From contig DF237217.1 in the NCBI GenBank assembly GCA_000708835.1, positions 53,188 to 117,187 on the forward strand: a stretch of DNA of 64,000 bases, given 5' to 3'. The DNA is from Klebsormidium nitens. Lineage: Eukaryota > Streptophyta > Klebsormidiophyceae > Klebsormidiales > Klebsormidiaceae. Under the pieces are notes generated by a model. It did no database searches, was not told the origin of the DNA, and worked only from the letters and a program-made list of their open reading frames with translations. Shown one piece after another: positions 1-9,506 of the stretch (the stretch's first letter is position 1; every line of letters starts with the position of its first letter). A program made the translations under genes and the position numbers.

Positions 1-2295
1 GAGTGCTGCTCGCTGTGCGGGCCTCATCCCAAGGTGAGCTCGTCAAGGCCCACTAGACTTCATCAATCTTGGACACGAGACTCTCATGTCTGTGCCGTCT
101 CTGCTGTCACCCAGCTCTCCTGCAGACCAAGGACATTAAGTAGAACGTTGTGCGGCCGGCCATACCCTCCCTCATCATACGTGATGATGTACACGAATTT
201 GAAAGTACACTTGTGCACACACGCAGGTGCTGCTTTGCGACGGCATCGTGGGGTTGGCGAGCACCGACGGCGCACAAAAGCCTAGGGGGCTTGGCAGCTC
301 CTCGCTCGACGCACGGCGCACGTTCTGCCACCCGAGCCGTCACTCGACCGGGGAGCTCCTCGAGAAGCGATCGATCTCGGGGCGCGACTACTGTGGGTCC
401 GGCCTCCATGGGGGAGGGATAAAGCGCAAGCTTTTGTTGCAACCGGAGCTACGAGAGGCGCTCGCACGACTGTCTCAGCATTGGCGGAGGGACGAGAAGC
501 TCGGGAAGAGGTTGTCAAGGGTGGATTTTGGGAACCTCATTGCCGGCTTGGCTCACGGAGACACCACAATCGTGAAGCCCTTTGGCGCCGAGGAGGCCGA
601 AGGCCCGCTCTCGGAGGACGGCAAAAGGCGAATGCTTGCTGAGCAGCTGTAAACGATTGTGCGGGACCGCAACCTGGCCGTCTTTGAGCTGCTGACGGGC
701 ATCCAGGCCGACTTCGAAAAGCGAGGGTTGAGCCCAGACCTGTGGGACCATTGGGTCGGCGAGTGGACGGAGCTCCTCTACTCCCTCGGCGCGCACGATT
801 CGGACGAGGACCTGATCGGAGTTGGCGCGCTGCACGTGGTGCGGAAGCTCTTGCTGGGCGGCGAGGCCTCTCTCAAGGACCGCCGCGAGTTGGGACGAGA
901 TGCGCCCATCTTGCGGCGGCTCTTGGACTTATATGGAGGGCTCACGTTTCCGGCCTTCTTCATGCGCACCCTCCATCACCTGTACCTGCTCGCGCTCCTC
1001 GCGCGGGGGGCAACGGGGTTCGAATCCGAGGGGCGGTTTGGTTGGGTGCACGAGGCAATCGACTCATTTGAACGAGCTGTCGTCCTTCTTGCGGAGGGCC
1101 GAAGGCGCCCCCTTAGCATTGAGGAGCGCCGACGGCTGGACGAGGCTCGAGGGTTGGCGAACGAGCTGCTCCCAGGAGTTGAGAGGCTGGAGCCGAACGC
1201 GGAGCAATGGGAGAGCATGAGCAACCACGAGCGCTCGCTTTTGAGAGAGAGGCTAGGACGAGACGAGGAGGGAGGCGGCCTGCATCCGCTTCCGTCAGAG
1301 CATAGCTTCCGTGCCGAGCAAGACGCTCTTGCGTGCTACAGCCTTCTCGGTTGGGAACAGAAGCGGGGCTTGCCGCACTACTCGAGCTTCGAGCATCCGG
1401 ACGGCCGGAGCAAGAGCTCAGAGGAGTTCAAATGCGCCACGGGAAAGACCGTGACCCAGTGGGATGCGGAGAATGTAGTCGGGTTGGTGAAAGCGGCCGG
1501 GAAGCTCTCGGGAAAGAAGGGAAACGCCAGCAAGCGGCCGAATAGAAGCAGAGGGGTCTTTGTGTTTTGTTGCCCCCACAGAGTGATCTACGGGTTCCAC
1601 ACAATGCTGCGCGGGGAGAGCCCTCGAGACCCATTTACGGTCCTTTTCACGCGGCTCAGACGCGAGGACTTGCCCGAAATCCTCGTATACGACAACGCGT
1701 GTGCGCTTCGCAACTACTGCATGCGCCGGGCGCCGGCTCACTTTGCCAAGGTTCGGTTTGTAGTCGACAGGTGAGAAGTCGCCCTTTCAAGTATTGGTAT
1801 GGGGCTTCAACAATTCGTGTACATTCGGACTTATTTGCAGTGGGCGTTGTTGCAGAGCCTTTTGTCATCCAACGTTTGCGTGTACATTGGAACACATTTG
1901 CAGTTGCGCCGGGATGAGAGTTGTGATCGTTGGATCGAAATGTGTACATTGATTCCAATTTTGCGAATAAAGACCGATGTACACTTTCCATGTACAGGTT
2001 CCACTATGCAAAGGCTGGAGCAGAAGTACACAAGTGCGGCCCCTCCAATTGTCCAGAGAGCTACTGCGGACTACACTGGGTGAACACGTCGGCCGTGGAG
2101 TCAGTTAACAGCTTTCTCAAGGGCTTTAGGGGTCTGGGGTGGTATTCAGGGCTTGACAACCTCATGGTGATACTGCCTCTGCTCCTCGGCGGCTATAACA
2201 GCTCTTTAAGACGAGTCGACAACGCCAAGCTTAGCATCGCGATTGGAGCGGCTGTTTGGGTGGTTGGGATTCGAAGAAGACTCTTGCTAGGCTAG
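1..2295 (+). pseudogene. KDZ-like DDE transposase, spliced, with one in-frame stop; 5' end outside window
   Basis: Three exons fit one frame: before 1-33, 227-1770 and 1998-2295. Intron 1 (34-226) and intron 2 (1771-1997) start GTGAG and end CAG. Exon 1 ends in a CxxC-type zinc cluster (CCSLCGPHPK) that runs straight into LLCDG across the intron. The C-terminal half has the acidic residues expected of a DDE catalytic core: VYDNACALRNYC, then VVDR joined across intron 2 to FHY, then HKC and NTSAVESVN. This matches the KDZ-like proteins widespread in algae, fungi and animals. The product would be a nuclear cut-and-paste transposase. A TAA at 650-652 interrupts an otherwise open exon. A CAA to TAA change would explain it, so the copy is probably inactive. 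No terminal inverted repeats were identified. The family call is good at superfamily level; the exact clade is uncertain. Confidence 0.72.
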
Positions 2296-2865
2296 CACGA
2301 CGTTCTGCCGTACTTGTGGCTTCTCTTATTTATGATACAAAGATTGATACAAGATTTGAGTACTGTATCAGGCTGTAAACGATACATAATGTGTCTTTTG
2401 ATGCCGTCAAAATGTTTGCAATGGGTGTGGTGCGGTGTCGACGGGGAATGAATTTTGATTTTTGGGACAAGATCATGTCGAAAATGGCGATTTTTTTCCT
2501 GATACAAGTGATACAAATGATACACAAATTGGCGGCTTGTGGCTCTCTATATAAGACTTTTTTTTTTTCCCAAAAAACTTTCATATACTTATGTGTGTAT
2601 CATGTATCATTTGTATCACGCCAAAAGGACGCGTCTCCCACCAACTAACCATTGCAAGGAGTGATGTGTCCTAACTACTTCGTTTTTTGCACACCTTTGA
2701 CAACCAAAGTCCATCACAATTGCATCAAAAAGAAAAGATGAACGACGTTCGAGAGCTGATACACGCCCGTTTGAAATGGGCATTATCTTGTATCACCGTG
2801 TATCACGCCCCAATTTGCCCCCCTTCTTCTTTATCCGTTGGCACTTTTTCTATCTGTTCGTTCAT
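2296..2865. repeat. Non-coding segment with clustered TGATACA/TGTATCA repeats
   Basis: No gene is visible. About a dozen copies of the 7-mer TGATACA or its complement TGTATCA fall in three groups: near 2333-2386, 2500-2525 with 2596-2618, and 2757-2806. The stretches TGATACAAATGATAC (about 2509-2523) and GTATCATTTGTATCA (about 2603-2617) are reverse complements about 80 bp apart, with a TATATAA sequence and a T-run between them. The block sits directly beyond the 3' end of the primase-helicase gene. Iteron-like origin DNA or a mobile-element end are both possible; neither is proven. Confidence 0.5.
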
Positions 2866-5754
2866 CTAATCTTTGTCGGTCATCGGATCTTTGTCGGTCC
2901 TCAAACGGATTCCAAAGAACCCTCTTCCTCGATCACTTGGAGACTTATTCAGCTTTTGAATCATTCGGCCCGTCCCCTTTGGAGGATCCTGCGGGAACCC
3001 CTTCAAGAGCATTGCTCTTGCCAAGCCATCGCCCGCCAGTCTCGTATCATGTCGACCAGCATACAGAAAGTTCATAAAGGCCTCAACAAAATCAACCTTA
3101 GCAACACTCTCGTTGCTTCCTTTGATGCAAGCCTCGTCTATGAAAGCTTGAAGTTTATCATTCTCCTCCGCATACTCCTTGGCAGCCACATTGAATTCTT
3201 CGGGGATAGGTGAGAGAACTTTTGAGGCAGGGGCAAGTGCCTTTTTGGCATAATACATGGCCGCTCCCTGAACGCAAAAGTCCAGAGTGTCTGCTGCACC
3301 CTCGTCCGATTCAAGGTATGGCGTGAGGCTCAAGTCAATGGGCTTGTGCCATTTGTTGCTTTTATCGAGCTTGTCGGGGTTTTTGAACGTGTAGTTGAAC
3401 ATGATGAGTACAAGTCGTCGGATCAATGCAGCATCGTCGCTTGGAAAATGCGGCCTATAATTTGTAAACAAGCAGAGCTTGAATTGTGGCATGTAGGTTT
3501 GATGCTTGCAAAACAGTTCGCGTGCATTGAGTCTGCCGCCTCCACTTGTCTGCTTCACAAAGGATGTATTGAGCTCTTCGACTCCTTCCGATTCGTCGTG
3601 TGTGACAAACCTCTTCGTTCGGATCTGCATGAGGTGAGTTGATGCCGTGGATGCGTTGGCCCTGAAGGAGGGCTTGATGAAGATTGCCTTCTCCCCAACG
3701 CAAGAGTAGCCTCCTAGTGCCCTTTCGAGTGCTCGCAACAGCGTGGTTTTACCATTCGCTCCACTGAAGCCGTTTGCGATGACAAAAAGCTCCTCCGATG
3801 TCTCGCCCGTAAGACAATATCCCAAGAACATTTGAAGCCACACAATCGCCGATGGTGGTAGAACATCCATCAGAAATGTCCGGAATCTGGCAGTTGATCG
3901 TGTGGAAGCACCCGGGATGTACTTGCACGTCTGATTGTTGCAGAGGTTCTGGGGGTGATGGGGCAGAAGTTTTCCCGTTCGAAGATTAATCAAGCCATTT
4001 GGGGCGTTGGCAACCGCACGATCCTGATCAAATTTGTCAAGCAAACCGGGCACGTGCAATTCGTTGAACGCGGAGTGCATACACTTGCGCACGTCGACAA
4101 TATCTTGCACATTGATCTTGCCAAAGTCGGGCATGCTCTCGTCACGCTCCTTCATGCACGCTTCTGTAGCCAGCTTGATCTTTCTCAGCTGCTTTGAATT
4201 AAGCTCGTCTATCTTGAGAGGCCTCAAAACGCCATCCACCACAAAACCCTCCAAATCCGGATGCTTTGAGTACAGAGCCCCCAGAGCTTTCTCCCGCTGT
4301 CTCTCATACCATGATAGCAAACAACCCATCTGATTTGTGAACACGCTGGTAACAAGGTTCGACGTGTCTTGCACCCACGAGGAACCATTCCATGCAAAAA
4401 AGAGCTGGTCTCGACTCTTCTCCACCTCGTTGGTGGTTGCAAGGATACGGCCCTCGATCATGTACAGGTAGGCGAACAGGCGTCCGAGATTGGCGTATGC
4501 CTTTGGAGCCGCATGCTCAACAACGTTTTTGAGCAACAAATTCTGGACTTCTCGCGTTCCTCTCGTGTATTGAGTGACAACTTGCATATCGTCGTAAGGA
4601 TCCACGGGCTCTGTGGTTGCATCTTGCAAGGCAGCCTTGAGGTCGTCCAAGACCCCAAGCTTTTTGACCGGCTTGTGGGAGCATTCGTTGCCATGACAGC
4701 GATAGTAGACATTCAGGCCTCTTTTGAGGAGGTTGAAATTGTTGCTTCCCGAGTGCATATGGCCAAGGAAGCACCTTCGAGGCCCATGCGTTCTGTAGCA
4801 ATAGTACGTCCCATAAAGGCCGTGTGACAGCGACCCTGCGTATGTGCTCGTCGTATCGCCGACCTCTTTGAGCATCTCAGCCAGTTTAGCCAGGAAGAGG
4901 TCTTTGCTGTGTGGCGACCCAGAGCTCACGGACGGCGGATTGAGCTCAATGCTTGAAGCCTCAACGCCCTCTAATCCTGATGCATCCACGAACCCTGCCA
5001 ACTCGGATCCAACGCTTGAGCTCTCTTCCTCTTCTTCCGTCGTCGCGCACTTGCCGGCATTGTTGTTTACTAACTCGGTGAGCCATTGAGGCATATTTTG
5101 GCATGCGTCGTAGCTTGGCGGGCCGTTAAGCCACTGGTACGTCTTGAGCTCACCTTGGCCATCCACGTAGCTTGCCGGTTGCGCGAACATCACCCCTCCT
5201 ACGCCACGACCATCCACCCCAAAAACCTTGCCATCAACCTTCATAGTGGAAAAGTTACGTGTGCGTTTGAGGCCCGGTGAATTTGATTTAAAGTAGTAAT
5301 GCAAACCTCCCGATCCACTCTTTGCTTTTAGTGTGTTTGGTTCTCCATGGATAGCGACAAGTCGATTCCAAAGTTCGGTTCCCGGATCCTTTGTGTTATC
5401 GCCGGTGACATCAATATCGATTCCCATGATGCCGCTAGCCTCTGTCAATATCGCAACTCCATTTGCATTTCGAAAATCTCGCAATGTTTTATTGATGGCC
5501 ATCTCCCACGACTCGGGAGTCGTCATATGCGCCCACTTTGGAAATTGAGCAGCCTTTTTGGCTTTTGCGGGTTCCCCCTCGGCATCTTTTTTTCCCTTGC
5601 CGGAATCCCAGTACATGCGTATCGGTATAGCAAACAGGCCGACATCACACAGTCGTTGGATCTTGTCTCCGATGGCTTTCGGCCCTAGGCCTCTGGCCTC
5701 TCTGGTGGCCTGGGGTCCTGGGGCGCTGGCTTGTTCCATGCCTGGTGCGGACAT
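2866..5754 (-). CDS. AEP primase-polymerase fused to D5-type SF3 helicase, intact and intronless
   Basis: A 962-residue open frame starting at the ATG in AACATGTCCGC; five further codons upstream are open but lack an ATG. The AEP/prim-pol domain (about 25-230) shows GIDIDV (113/115 are the metal Asp pair), SGSGGLHYYF near 146-155 and DGRGVGG near 181. A zinc-binding segment follows at 319-360 (C319, C328, H332/H334, C353, C358, around HSGSNNF). A D5-N-like region spans about 420-600. The SF3 helicase has Walker A GFSGANGKTT (662-671), Walker B FVTHDESE (716-723), sensor TNYRPHF and the arginine region DAALIRRL. Proteins of this family prime and unwind DNA in viruses, plasmids and transposons. 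All key residues are present, so it is probably functional or recently so. There are no introns, unlike the neighbouring 9.5-28.9 kb homologue. Neighbouring recombinase and HIRAN-like genes suggest a self-replicating mobile element. Confidence 0.9.
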   Translation of the reverse strand: MSAPGMEQASAPGPQATREARGLGPKAIGDKIQRLCDVGLFAIPIRMYWDSGKGKKDAEGEPAKAKKAAQFPKWAHMTTPESWEMAINKTLRDFRNANGVAILTEASGIMGIDIDVTGDNTKDPGTELWNRLVAIHGEPNTLKAKSGSGGLHYYFKSNSPGLKRTRNFSTMKVDGKVFGVDGRGVGGVMFAQPASYVDGQGELKTYQWLNGPPSYDACQNMPQWLTELVNNNAGKCATTEEEEESSSVGSELAGFVDASGLEGVEASSIELNPPSVSSGSPHSKDLFLAKLAEMLKEVGDTTSTYAGSLSHGLYGTYYCYRTHGPRRCFLGHMHSGSNNFNLLKRGLNVYYRCHGNECSHKPVKKLGVLDDLKAALQDATTEPVDPYDDMQVVTQYTRGTREVQNLLLKNVVEHAAPKAYANLGRLFAYLYMIEGRILATTNEVEKSRDQLFFAWNGSSWVQDTSNLVTSVFTNQMGCLLSWYERQREKALGALYSKHPDLEGFVVDGVLRPLKIDELNSKQLRKIKLATEACMKERDESMPDFGKINVQDIVDVRKCMHSAFNELHVPGLLDKFDQDRAVANAPNGLINLRTGKLLPHHPQNLCNNQTCKYIPGASTRSTARFRTFLMDVLPPSAIVWLQMFLGYCLTGETSEELFVIANGFSGANGKTTLLRALERALGGYSCVGEKAIFIKPSFRANASTASTHLMQIRTKRFVTHDESEGVEELNTSFVKQTSGGGRLNARELFCKHQTYMPQFKLCLFTNYRPHFPSDDAALIRRLVLIMFNYTFKNPDKLDKSNKWHKPIDLSLTPYLESDEGAADTLDFCVQGAAMYYAKKALAPASKVLSPIPEEFNVAAKEYAEENDKLQAFIDEACIKGSNESVAKVDFVEAFMNFLYAGRHDTRLAGDGLARAMLLKGFPQDPPKGTGRMIQKLNKSPSDRGRGFFGIRLRTDKDPMTDKD

Positions 5755-5861
5755 GTTCTTGTGTAGCACAAGAAAAAAAAGGCGTCAATCAAACGCACCT
5801 CTAATCCAGACCGCGGTCGAGGCACAGCAAAAATAATCTCATATATCAGCAGGACTTAGAG
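5755..5861. promoter_or_regulatory. Short divergent promoter region
   Basis: These 107 bases separate the primase-helicase start (5754, minus) from the small plus-strand gene (5862). The segment is A-rich (AAGAAAAAAAA near 5770) and carries CATATATC near 5841, a weak TATA-like element for the plus-strand gene about 20 bases from its ATG. The compact bidirectional spacing resembles a virus or transposon more than the surrounding cellular genes. No start site is proven. Confidence 0.35.
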
Positions 5862-6221
5862 ATGGTCCATCAAATGCACGAGAGCTTTTTGAATCCCTCT
5901 GACAAGACCTCGGATATGCATGTTCCATGCCCGTGTCAAGCTTGCCAAAAGCACAGGGAATACGCAAAAACTCATCCGGAGCAGCACAATGCTAACATGA
6001 GGGCATACTATCATCGACATCACGAAGCAATTTTACTACGCAAGGCGTATCAGAGGTATGTGAGTGGTCGAACAAAGAAGCTTCATAAGACCACAACTCA
6101 ACGATTGATTGATGCTGGCTTTGACATGCCTCAAGTAATGGCCTCTTTGAATACGCTGGATGAATCCAGAGTACCAACCGTTCCAATGAGCTCGTTCACA
6201 GCAGGTATCGAAGTTTCCTAA
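5862..6221 (+). CDS. Small basic Cys/His-rich protein, likely DNA-binding (mobile-element gene)
   Basis: A 119-residue frame with an ATG at 5862. A cysteine cluster PCPCQACQKH (about residues 22-32) is followed by a Lys/Arg/Tyr/His-rich segment with AYYHRHHEAILLRKAYQRY and a basic patch GRTKKLHK. This layout, a short Cys motif followed by a basic helix, is common in small DNA-binding proteins of large DNA viruses and related elements. I do not recognise a named family. It is transcribed away from the primase-helicase and converges on the tyrosine recombinase, whose stop codon is only 40 bases beyond its own. There are no introns or internal stops. It may act as a regulator or accessory protein of the element; this is inference from position and composition. 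Confidence 0.55.
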   Translation: MVHQMHESFLNPSDKTSDMHVPCPCQACQKHREYAKTHPEQHNANMRAYYHRHHEAILLRKAYQRYVSGRTKKLHKTTTQRLIDAGFDMPQVMASLNTLDESRVPTVPMSSFTAGIEVS

Positions 6222-6260
6222 ACGAGCTGTTCAAGTGGCAAGTGGACGAATTTAAACCGT

Positions 6261-7123
6261 TCAAAATTTAATACGCGATCCGTCCGGTAAAAATTTGAGC
6301 TCATAGTGGCGCATCGCTATTGGCGCTGTGTGCAACATTGACTTGGCAAGCTGGTCCCTTTCATAGAGGCTTGGTGCATCCTTCATTGCATTGCTGACCG
6401 TGATTTTTCTCAAAAGGCACGAACCCAGATTCGAATCCGGATAAATGGCCGCCAAGAATTTTGTGAGATATCCTGATCCCATTGGGGCGTCTGGTGTCCT
6501 CATTCGACTGAGCAGGTACTTTCGCGGGAAGATAGCAAGGCTTTCAGCAATCACGTTGCCCAGTCGGACCGGTATGTCAAAAACCTGCGGCCCGTGTGCC
6601 TTGTCGGTCTTGTACGAGTTCAGATGGAGCCTATAGCTGCCCTTTGCATACTCCAGGAGGTAGTTGCGAGATCCAGACATTAGCTCACGTGCGGCGGTGC
6701 TCCCAACCTCTTCAAAGCCCNNNNNNNNNNNNNNNNNNNNNNNNNNNNNNNNNNNNNNNNNNNNNNNNNNNNNNNNNNNNNNNNNNNNNNNNNNNNNNNN
6801 NNNNNNNNNNNNNNNNNNNNNNNNNNNNNNNNNNNNNNNNNNNNNNNNNNNNNNNNNNNNNNNNNNNNNNNNNNNNNNNNNNNNNNNNNNNNNNNNNNNN
6901 NNNNNNNNNNNNNNNNNNNNNNNNNNNNNNNNNNNNNNNNNNNNNNNNNNNNNNNNNNNNNNNNNNNNNNNNNNNNNNNNNNNNNNNNNNNNNNNNNNNN
7001 NNNNNNNNNNNNNNNNNNNNNNNNNNNTGGTTTTCGTGTCAAATCATCAAACACGTTGCGGAGCAGCTGTTCTGTTGACAACGAGGTTCTTATAACCTTT
7101 GTGGTTGCATCTGAAGCTGTCAT
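6261..7123 (-). CDS. Tyrosine recombinase (integrase-like), interrupted by an assembly gap
   Basis: The C-terminal catalytic part is readable from 6720 down to 6261. It has GSTARELMSGSRNYLLEY at the gap edge, LRKITVSNAMKD (the position of the LRHxxxS box, with K for H) and SMLHTAPIAMRHYEL (H plus the nucleophilic Tyr). Such HxxY endings and LRK boxes occur in tyrosine recombinases of DNA viruses, virophages and Crypton-like transposons. A plausible N-terminus starts at 7123 (MTASDATTKV and SLSTEQLLRNVFDDL). The 307 Ns at 6721-7027 hide the middle. The frames on the two sides disagree at the stated gap length, which only means the gap size is estimated. The protein would cut and join DNA for integration or excision. 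Two minus-strand genes follow upstream and a primase-helicase lies downstream, as in a replicative YR element. Confidence 0.7.
6721..7027. other. Assembly gap (Ns)
   Basis: A run of 307 Ns inside the tyrosine recombinase gene. The true length and sequence are unknown, so continuity of the recombinase reading frame cannot be judged. Confidence 0.99.
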
Positions 7124-7383
7124 GCCTAGGGTATCTAGATACTGAGGAAAAAAAGATGAACGGCATCTGGCCGCGAAGTGCTCAGATACCGAATTTCCGT
7201 GTTCATCTTTCTTTTCACGGTTTTGGTGCGTCTAGGAGCTTTTCATGGTTATCTCACACGCAAAGACTTCTAAAACCCGGCATAGGGGCTTTTACGCCAC
7301 TCCACTATCGGCCGATATCTGAATATTGCCAGATACACGAATATGGGTGTACAGAATCTCTAAAACGGGGCCTTTTCAGCAAT

Positions 7384-7944
7384 TCAGTATGTGGGAGAGG
7401 CATTGCCATGTGGGGATTCGGTGGCATGGCGAATTTTGTTGGGATTTGCAAGCGCCTCTAATTCCAAGATTGGTGCCTCACTCCACACGATGCTAGGGGC
7501 ATATTGGGCACTCGATGGAGAACGGGCTCGGATGTCTGTGCAAGCGGTTGCAAGATCCGACTCTCGTTCATGCAACATGTTCTTTGATTGGGATTCCTTT
7601 GAGCGTAGCTTCTTTGCTTGACGTTGAGCGCGAGACGCGTTCTTAAGGGCAACCCGCCAACTGACCTTGACAGCAAATGGACCATGGATGCCGCTTCGAT
7701 CCCAGTAAGAGTGAAACCCTTCAGCATTTAGGGATCGTGCTAGCGCTCGAGTGATGTGACGCAGATTGAACGGTTCGGCGAGGGCGCGGATTCCCGCTAG
7801 GGCTGCTGGTTCAAGAATCGTTTCAAGCATCCCAAACTCTCTATAGAATCTCACTATTGCGGTCTTTCCACTCTCAAAGACAGCTCGATCCATCTGCTCG
7901 ATTGCAAACGTTGTTGGAGGACGATAGCCCAAGATTGCATCCAT
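7384..7944 (-). CDS. Unrecognised protein of the primase/recombinase cassette
   Basis: A 186-residue frame from a real ATG at 7944 to a stop at 7384, with no intron signs. The N-terminal 110 residues are mixed alpha-helical with conserved-looking stretches (IVRFYREFGMLETIL, FNLRHITRALARSL, YWDRSGIHGPFAVKV). The middle is strongly basic (RAQRQAKKLRSKE) and the tail is low in complexity. The helical-plus-basic layout would suit nucleic-acid binding, but I recognise no family. It lies 45 bases beyond the stop codon of the HIRAN-like gene, on the same strand, and upstream of the tyrosine recombinase, so it probably belongs to the same unit. Bases 7124-7383 between it and the recombinase hold no other gene I can support. 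Confidence 0.45.
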   Translation of the reverse strand: MDAILGYRPPTTFAIEQMDRAVFESGKTAIVRFYREFGMLETILEPAALAGIRALAEPFNLRHITRALARSLNAEGFHSYWDRSGIHGPFAVKVSWRVALKNASRAQRQAKKLRSKESQSKNMLHERESDLATACTDIRARSPSSAQYAPSIVWSEAPILELEALANPNKIRHATESPHGNASPTY

Positions 7945-7989
7945 CGTGAGGCTATAGTACGTTCGACAAAAGAAATGTTACACGCTTGC

Positions 7990-8418
7990 TCATTCTTCTT
8001 CCAAGCCCCGTGATTCTCCTGGTCTCTTGATGACAATCTGACAAATGGATGTAACATTTAGAGAAGGAGCCATCTTGCTGCAGTCTGCAGAGTCCGCAAT
8101 GATTGCTATTGTGAAACCCCATGGCCCGCGGCCGCCCCTGCCTCGGTTGATACGATAGACTCTTGCTGGCAACCCCAGACCCGCACGAACAGGCTCGAAA
8201 ACTCCGTGGTGCTTATCACCGCGTCCAATGAAGCCGAGTGGCATACTGCAATCGGCCGAGTGGAAGATGGCAATTGCATATGAGTCGAAGCCGTTTCCCA
8301 AATGCTTCAGGAGCACGAGCTCTTGGCCGACCCTCAAATTACGAACTGCATCCTGTCTATTGTTGAAGGTCACTCTAACCGCTCGGCATAGCGTGTGGCC
8401 ATCGGGGAGCTGCTCCAT
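7990..8418 (-). CDS. Small HIRAN-domain-like protein
   Basis: A 142-residue frame. I chose the ATG at 8418; the frame is open a little farther but has no other ATG before a stop. The pattern GQELVLLKH..GNGFDSYAIAIF..LGFIGR, followed by a Val/Arg/Gly segment, matches the HIRAN fold: a beta strand ending GxxLxL, then N..D..AI.V, then G.I.R. HIRAN domains bind 3' ends of single-stranded DNA and occur in Rad5/HLTF helicases and as short proteins in mobile elements. A role at replication forks or stalled ends of the element would fit next to a primase-helicase. The call is by pattern only. An alternative is an unrelated small beta-barrel protein. It abuts the ~105-bp tandem array at 8484-9020. Confidence 0.5.
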   Translation of the reverse strand: MEQLPDGHTLCRAVRVTFNNRQDAVRNLRVGQELVLLKHLGNGFDSYAIAIFHSADCSMPLGFIGRGDKHHGVFEPVRAGLGLPARVYRINRGRGGRGPWGFTIAIIADSADCSKMAPSLNVTSICQIVIKRPGESRGLEEE

Positions 8419-8483
8419 TGCAAGGTCGAGAGATGACGTTCTTTGGTCCAAGCGTTGGCCCTAAGTGTATAAGCGTCGATAAA

Positions 8484-9020
8484 ACCGTTAAACTAATGGC
8501 ACGAAGGTGTTTGAGTCTCCGAGTTAGGCTCACATACCTTTTTGGGTCGAGCGGCATGCTTGATGACATTAGCAGCCATGCCAACAATATTGCACCATAA
8601 TGAATGGTACAAAGGTGTCCGAGTGTCCGAGTTTCTCACGTACCTTTTTGGGTCGACCATGCTTGATGACGTCAGCAGCCATGCCAGCAATATTGCATCG
8701 TAAAGAATGGTACAAAGGTGTGTCCGAGTTTCTCACGTACCTTTTTGGGTCGACCATGCTTGATGACGTCAGCAGCCATGCCGCCAACGATCCATTGTAA
8801 TTGACGGTGCAAAGGTGTCCGAGCGTCCGAGGTTTTTACGTACCTTTTGAGAGCGACCCCCTTGATGACGTCAGCAGCCATGCCGCCAATGATCGTTGTA
8901 ATCCATGGCGCGAAGGTGTCCGAGCGTCCGAGTTTCTCACATACCTTTTTGAGTCGAGCATGCTTGATGACGTCAGCGTCCATTCCCCCAACCCTTCCAC
9001 AATGATTGACGGCGCGAAGG
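8484..9020 (-). repeat. Tandem array, ~105-bp unit with TGACGTCA (reverse orientation)
   Basis: Five imperfect units of about 100-110 bp. Each carries GGTGTCCGAGTGTCCGAG or a variant, then ACGTACCTTTT, then CTTGATGACGTCAGCAGCCA. This is the reverse complement of the unit that fills the introns of the 9.5-28.9 kb gene. It is the only sizeable array outside that gene. Confidence 0.85.
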
Positions 9021-9506
9021 TTTAATTTGGCAAGGCTCCTGGCTCGGTTGACGATAAGCCGCAGTTCAATTTGCAACCGTAGGCCTGGCCTATGGCTGTT
9101 AAAAGTAGTGCAACTATGCTACTCGAGTTTTAGACCAAGACTTTGACATGGGGCATCAGCCATTCCATTCCACTCGAAAAACATGGGGTTGTACACGAGG
9201 TTTACAACCATGATGTGTGGTATTGTAGACCTACTAATTTGACATTACGTGCAAATCCAATTGGCTAAAGCAAAGAGTCTTTGAGAGTTGTCAATGTACA
9301 TTGGTACATCCGCAGGGTTGGTAAGGTTCTTCCCAAAGGCATACAAAATAAATACCAAAGTGAGGGTGTTACTACAAGTCACACCTAGGGCATCTAAGCT
9401 TTCTCTAAAAAGGAGGGCAATATGTACATCTCAGAACCTGTGCTCTACCAATTCAAGCAAGGCCAAAAGAAAGACGGTAATTGGCTCTAAGGGCGGGCGC
9501 AGATCG
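9021..9506. other. Non-coding spacer with dispersed-repeat similarity to 21.04-21.26 kb
   Basis: No coding exon is convincing. The segment has several TGTACA words (near 9191, 9294 and 9421). Its last part (GCTTTCTCTAAAAAGGAGGG, then TGTACATCTCAG and TGCTCTACC) resembles bases near 21215-21265. It probably represents a decayed copy of a dispersed repeat, and may include the 3' untranslated region of the gene ending at 9507. Confidence 0.35.

Noticed and set aside
1010-1030. GGGGTTCGAATCC as a tRNA T-arm
   Set aside because: It lies inside the transposase coding exon and no acceptor stem or D-arm pairs around it.
2531-2560. TATATAAG near 2550 as promoter of a plus-strand gene
   Set aside because: No plus-strand coding region follows; the downstream gene is on the minus strand.
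4369-4827. Plus-strand 152-codon frame inside the primase-helicase
   Set aside because: Shadow of the strongly supported minus-strand gene.
8484-9020. Regularly spaced repeats as a CRISPR array
   Set aside because: Whole ~105-bp units are similar, spacers are not unique, no cas genes exist and the genes are eukaryotic.
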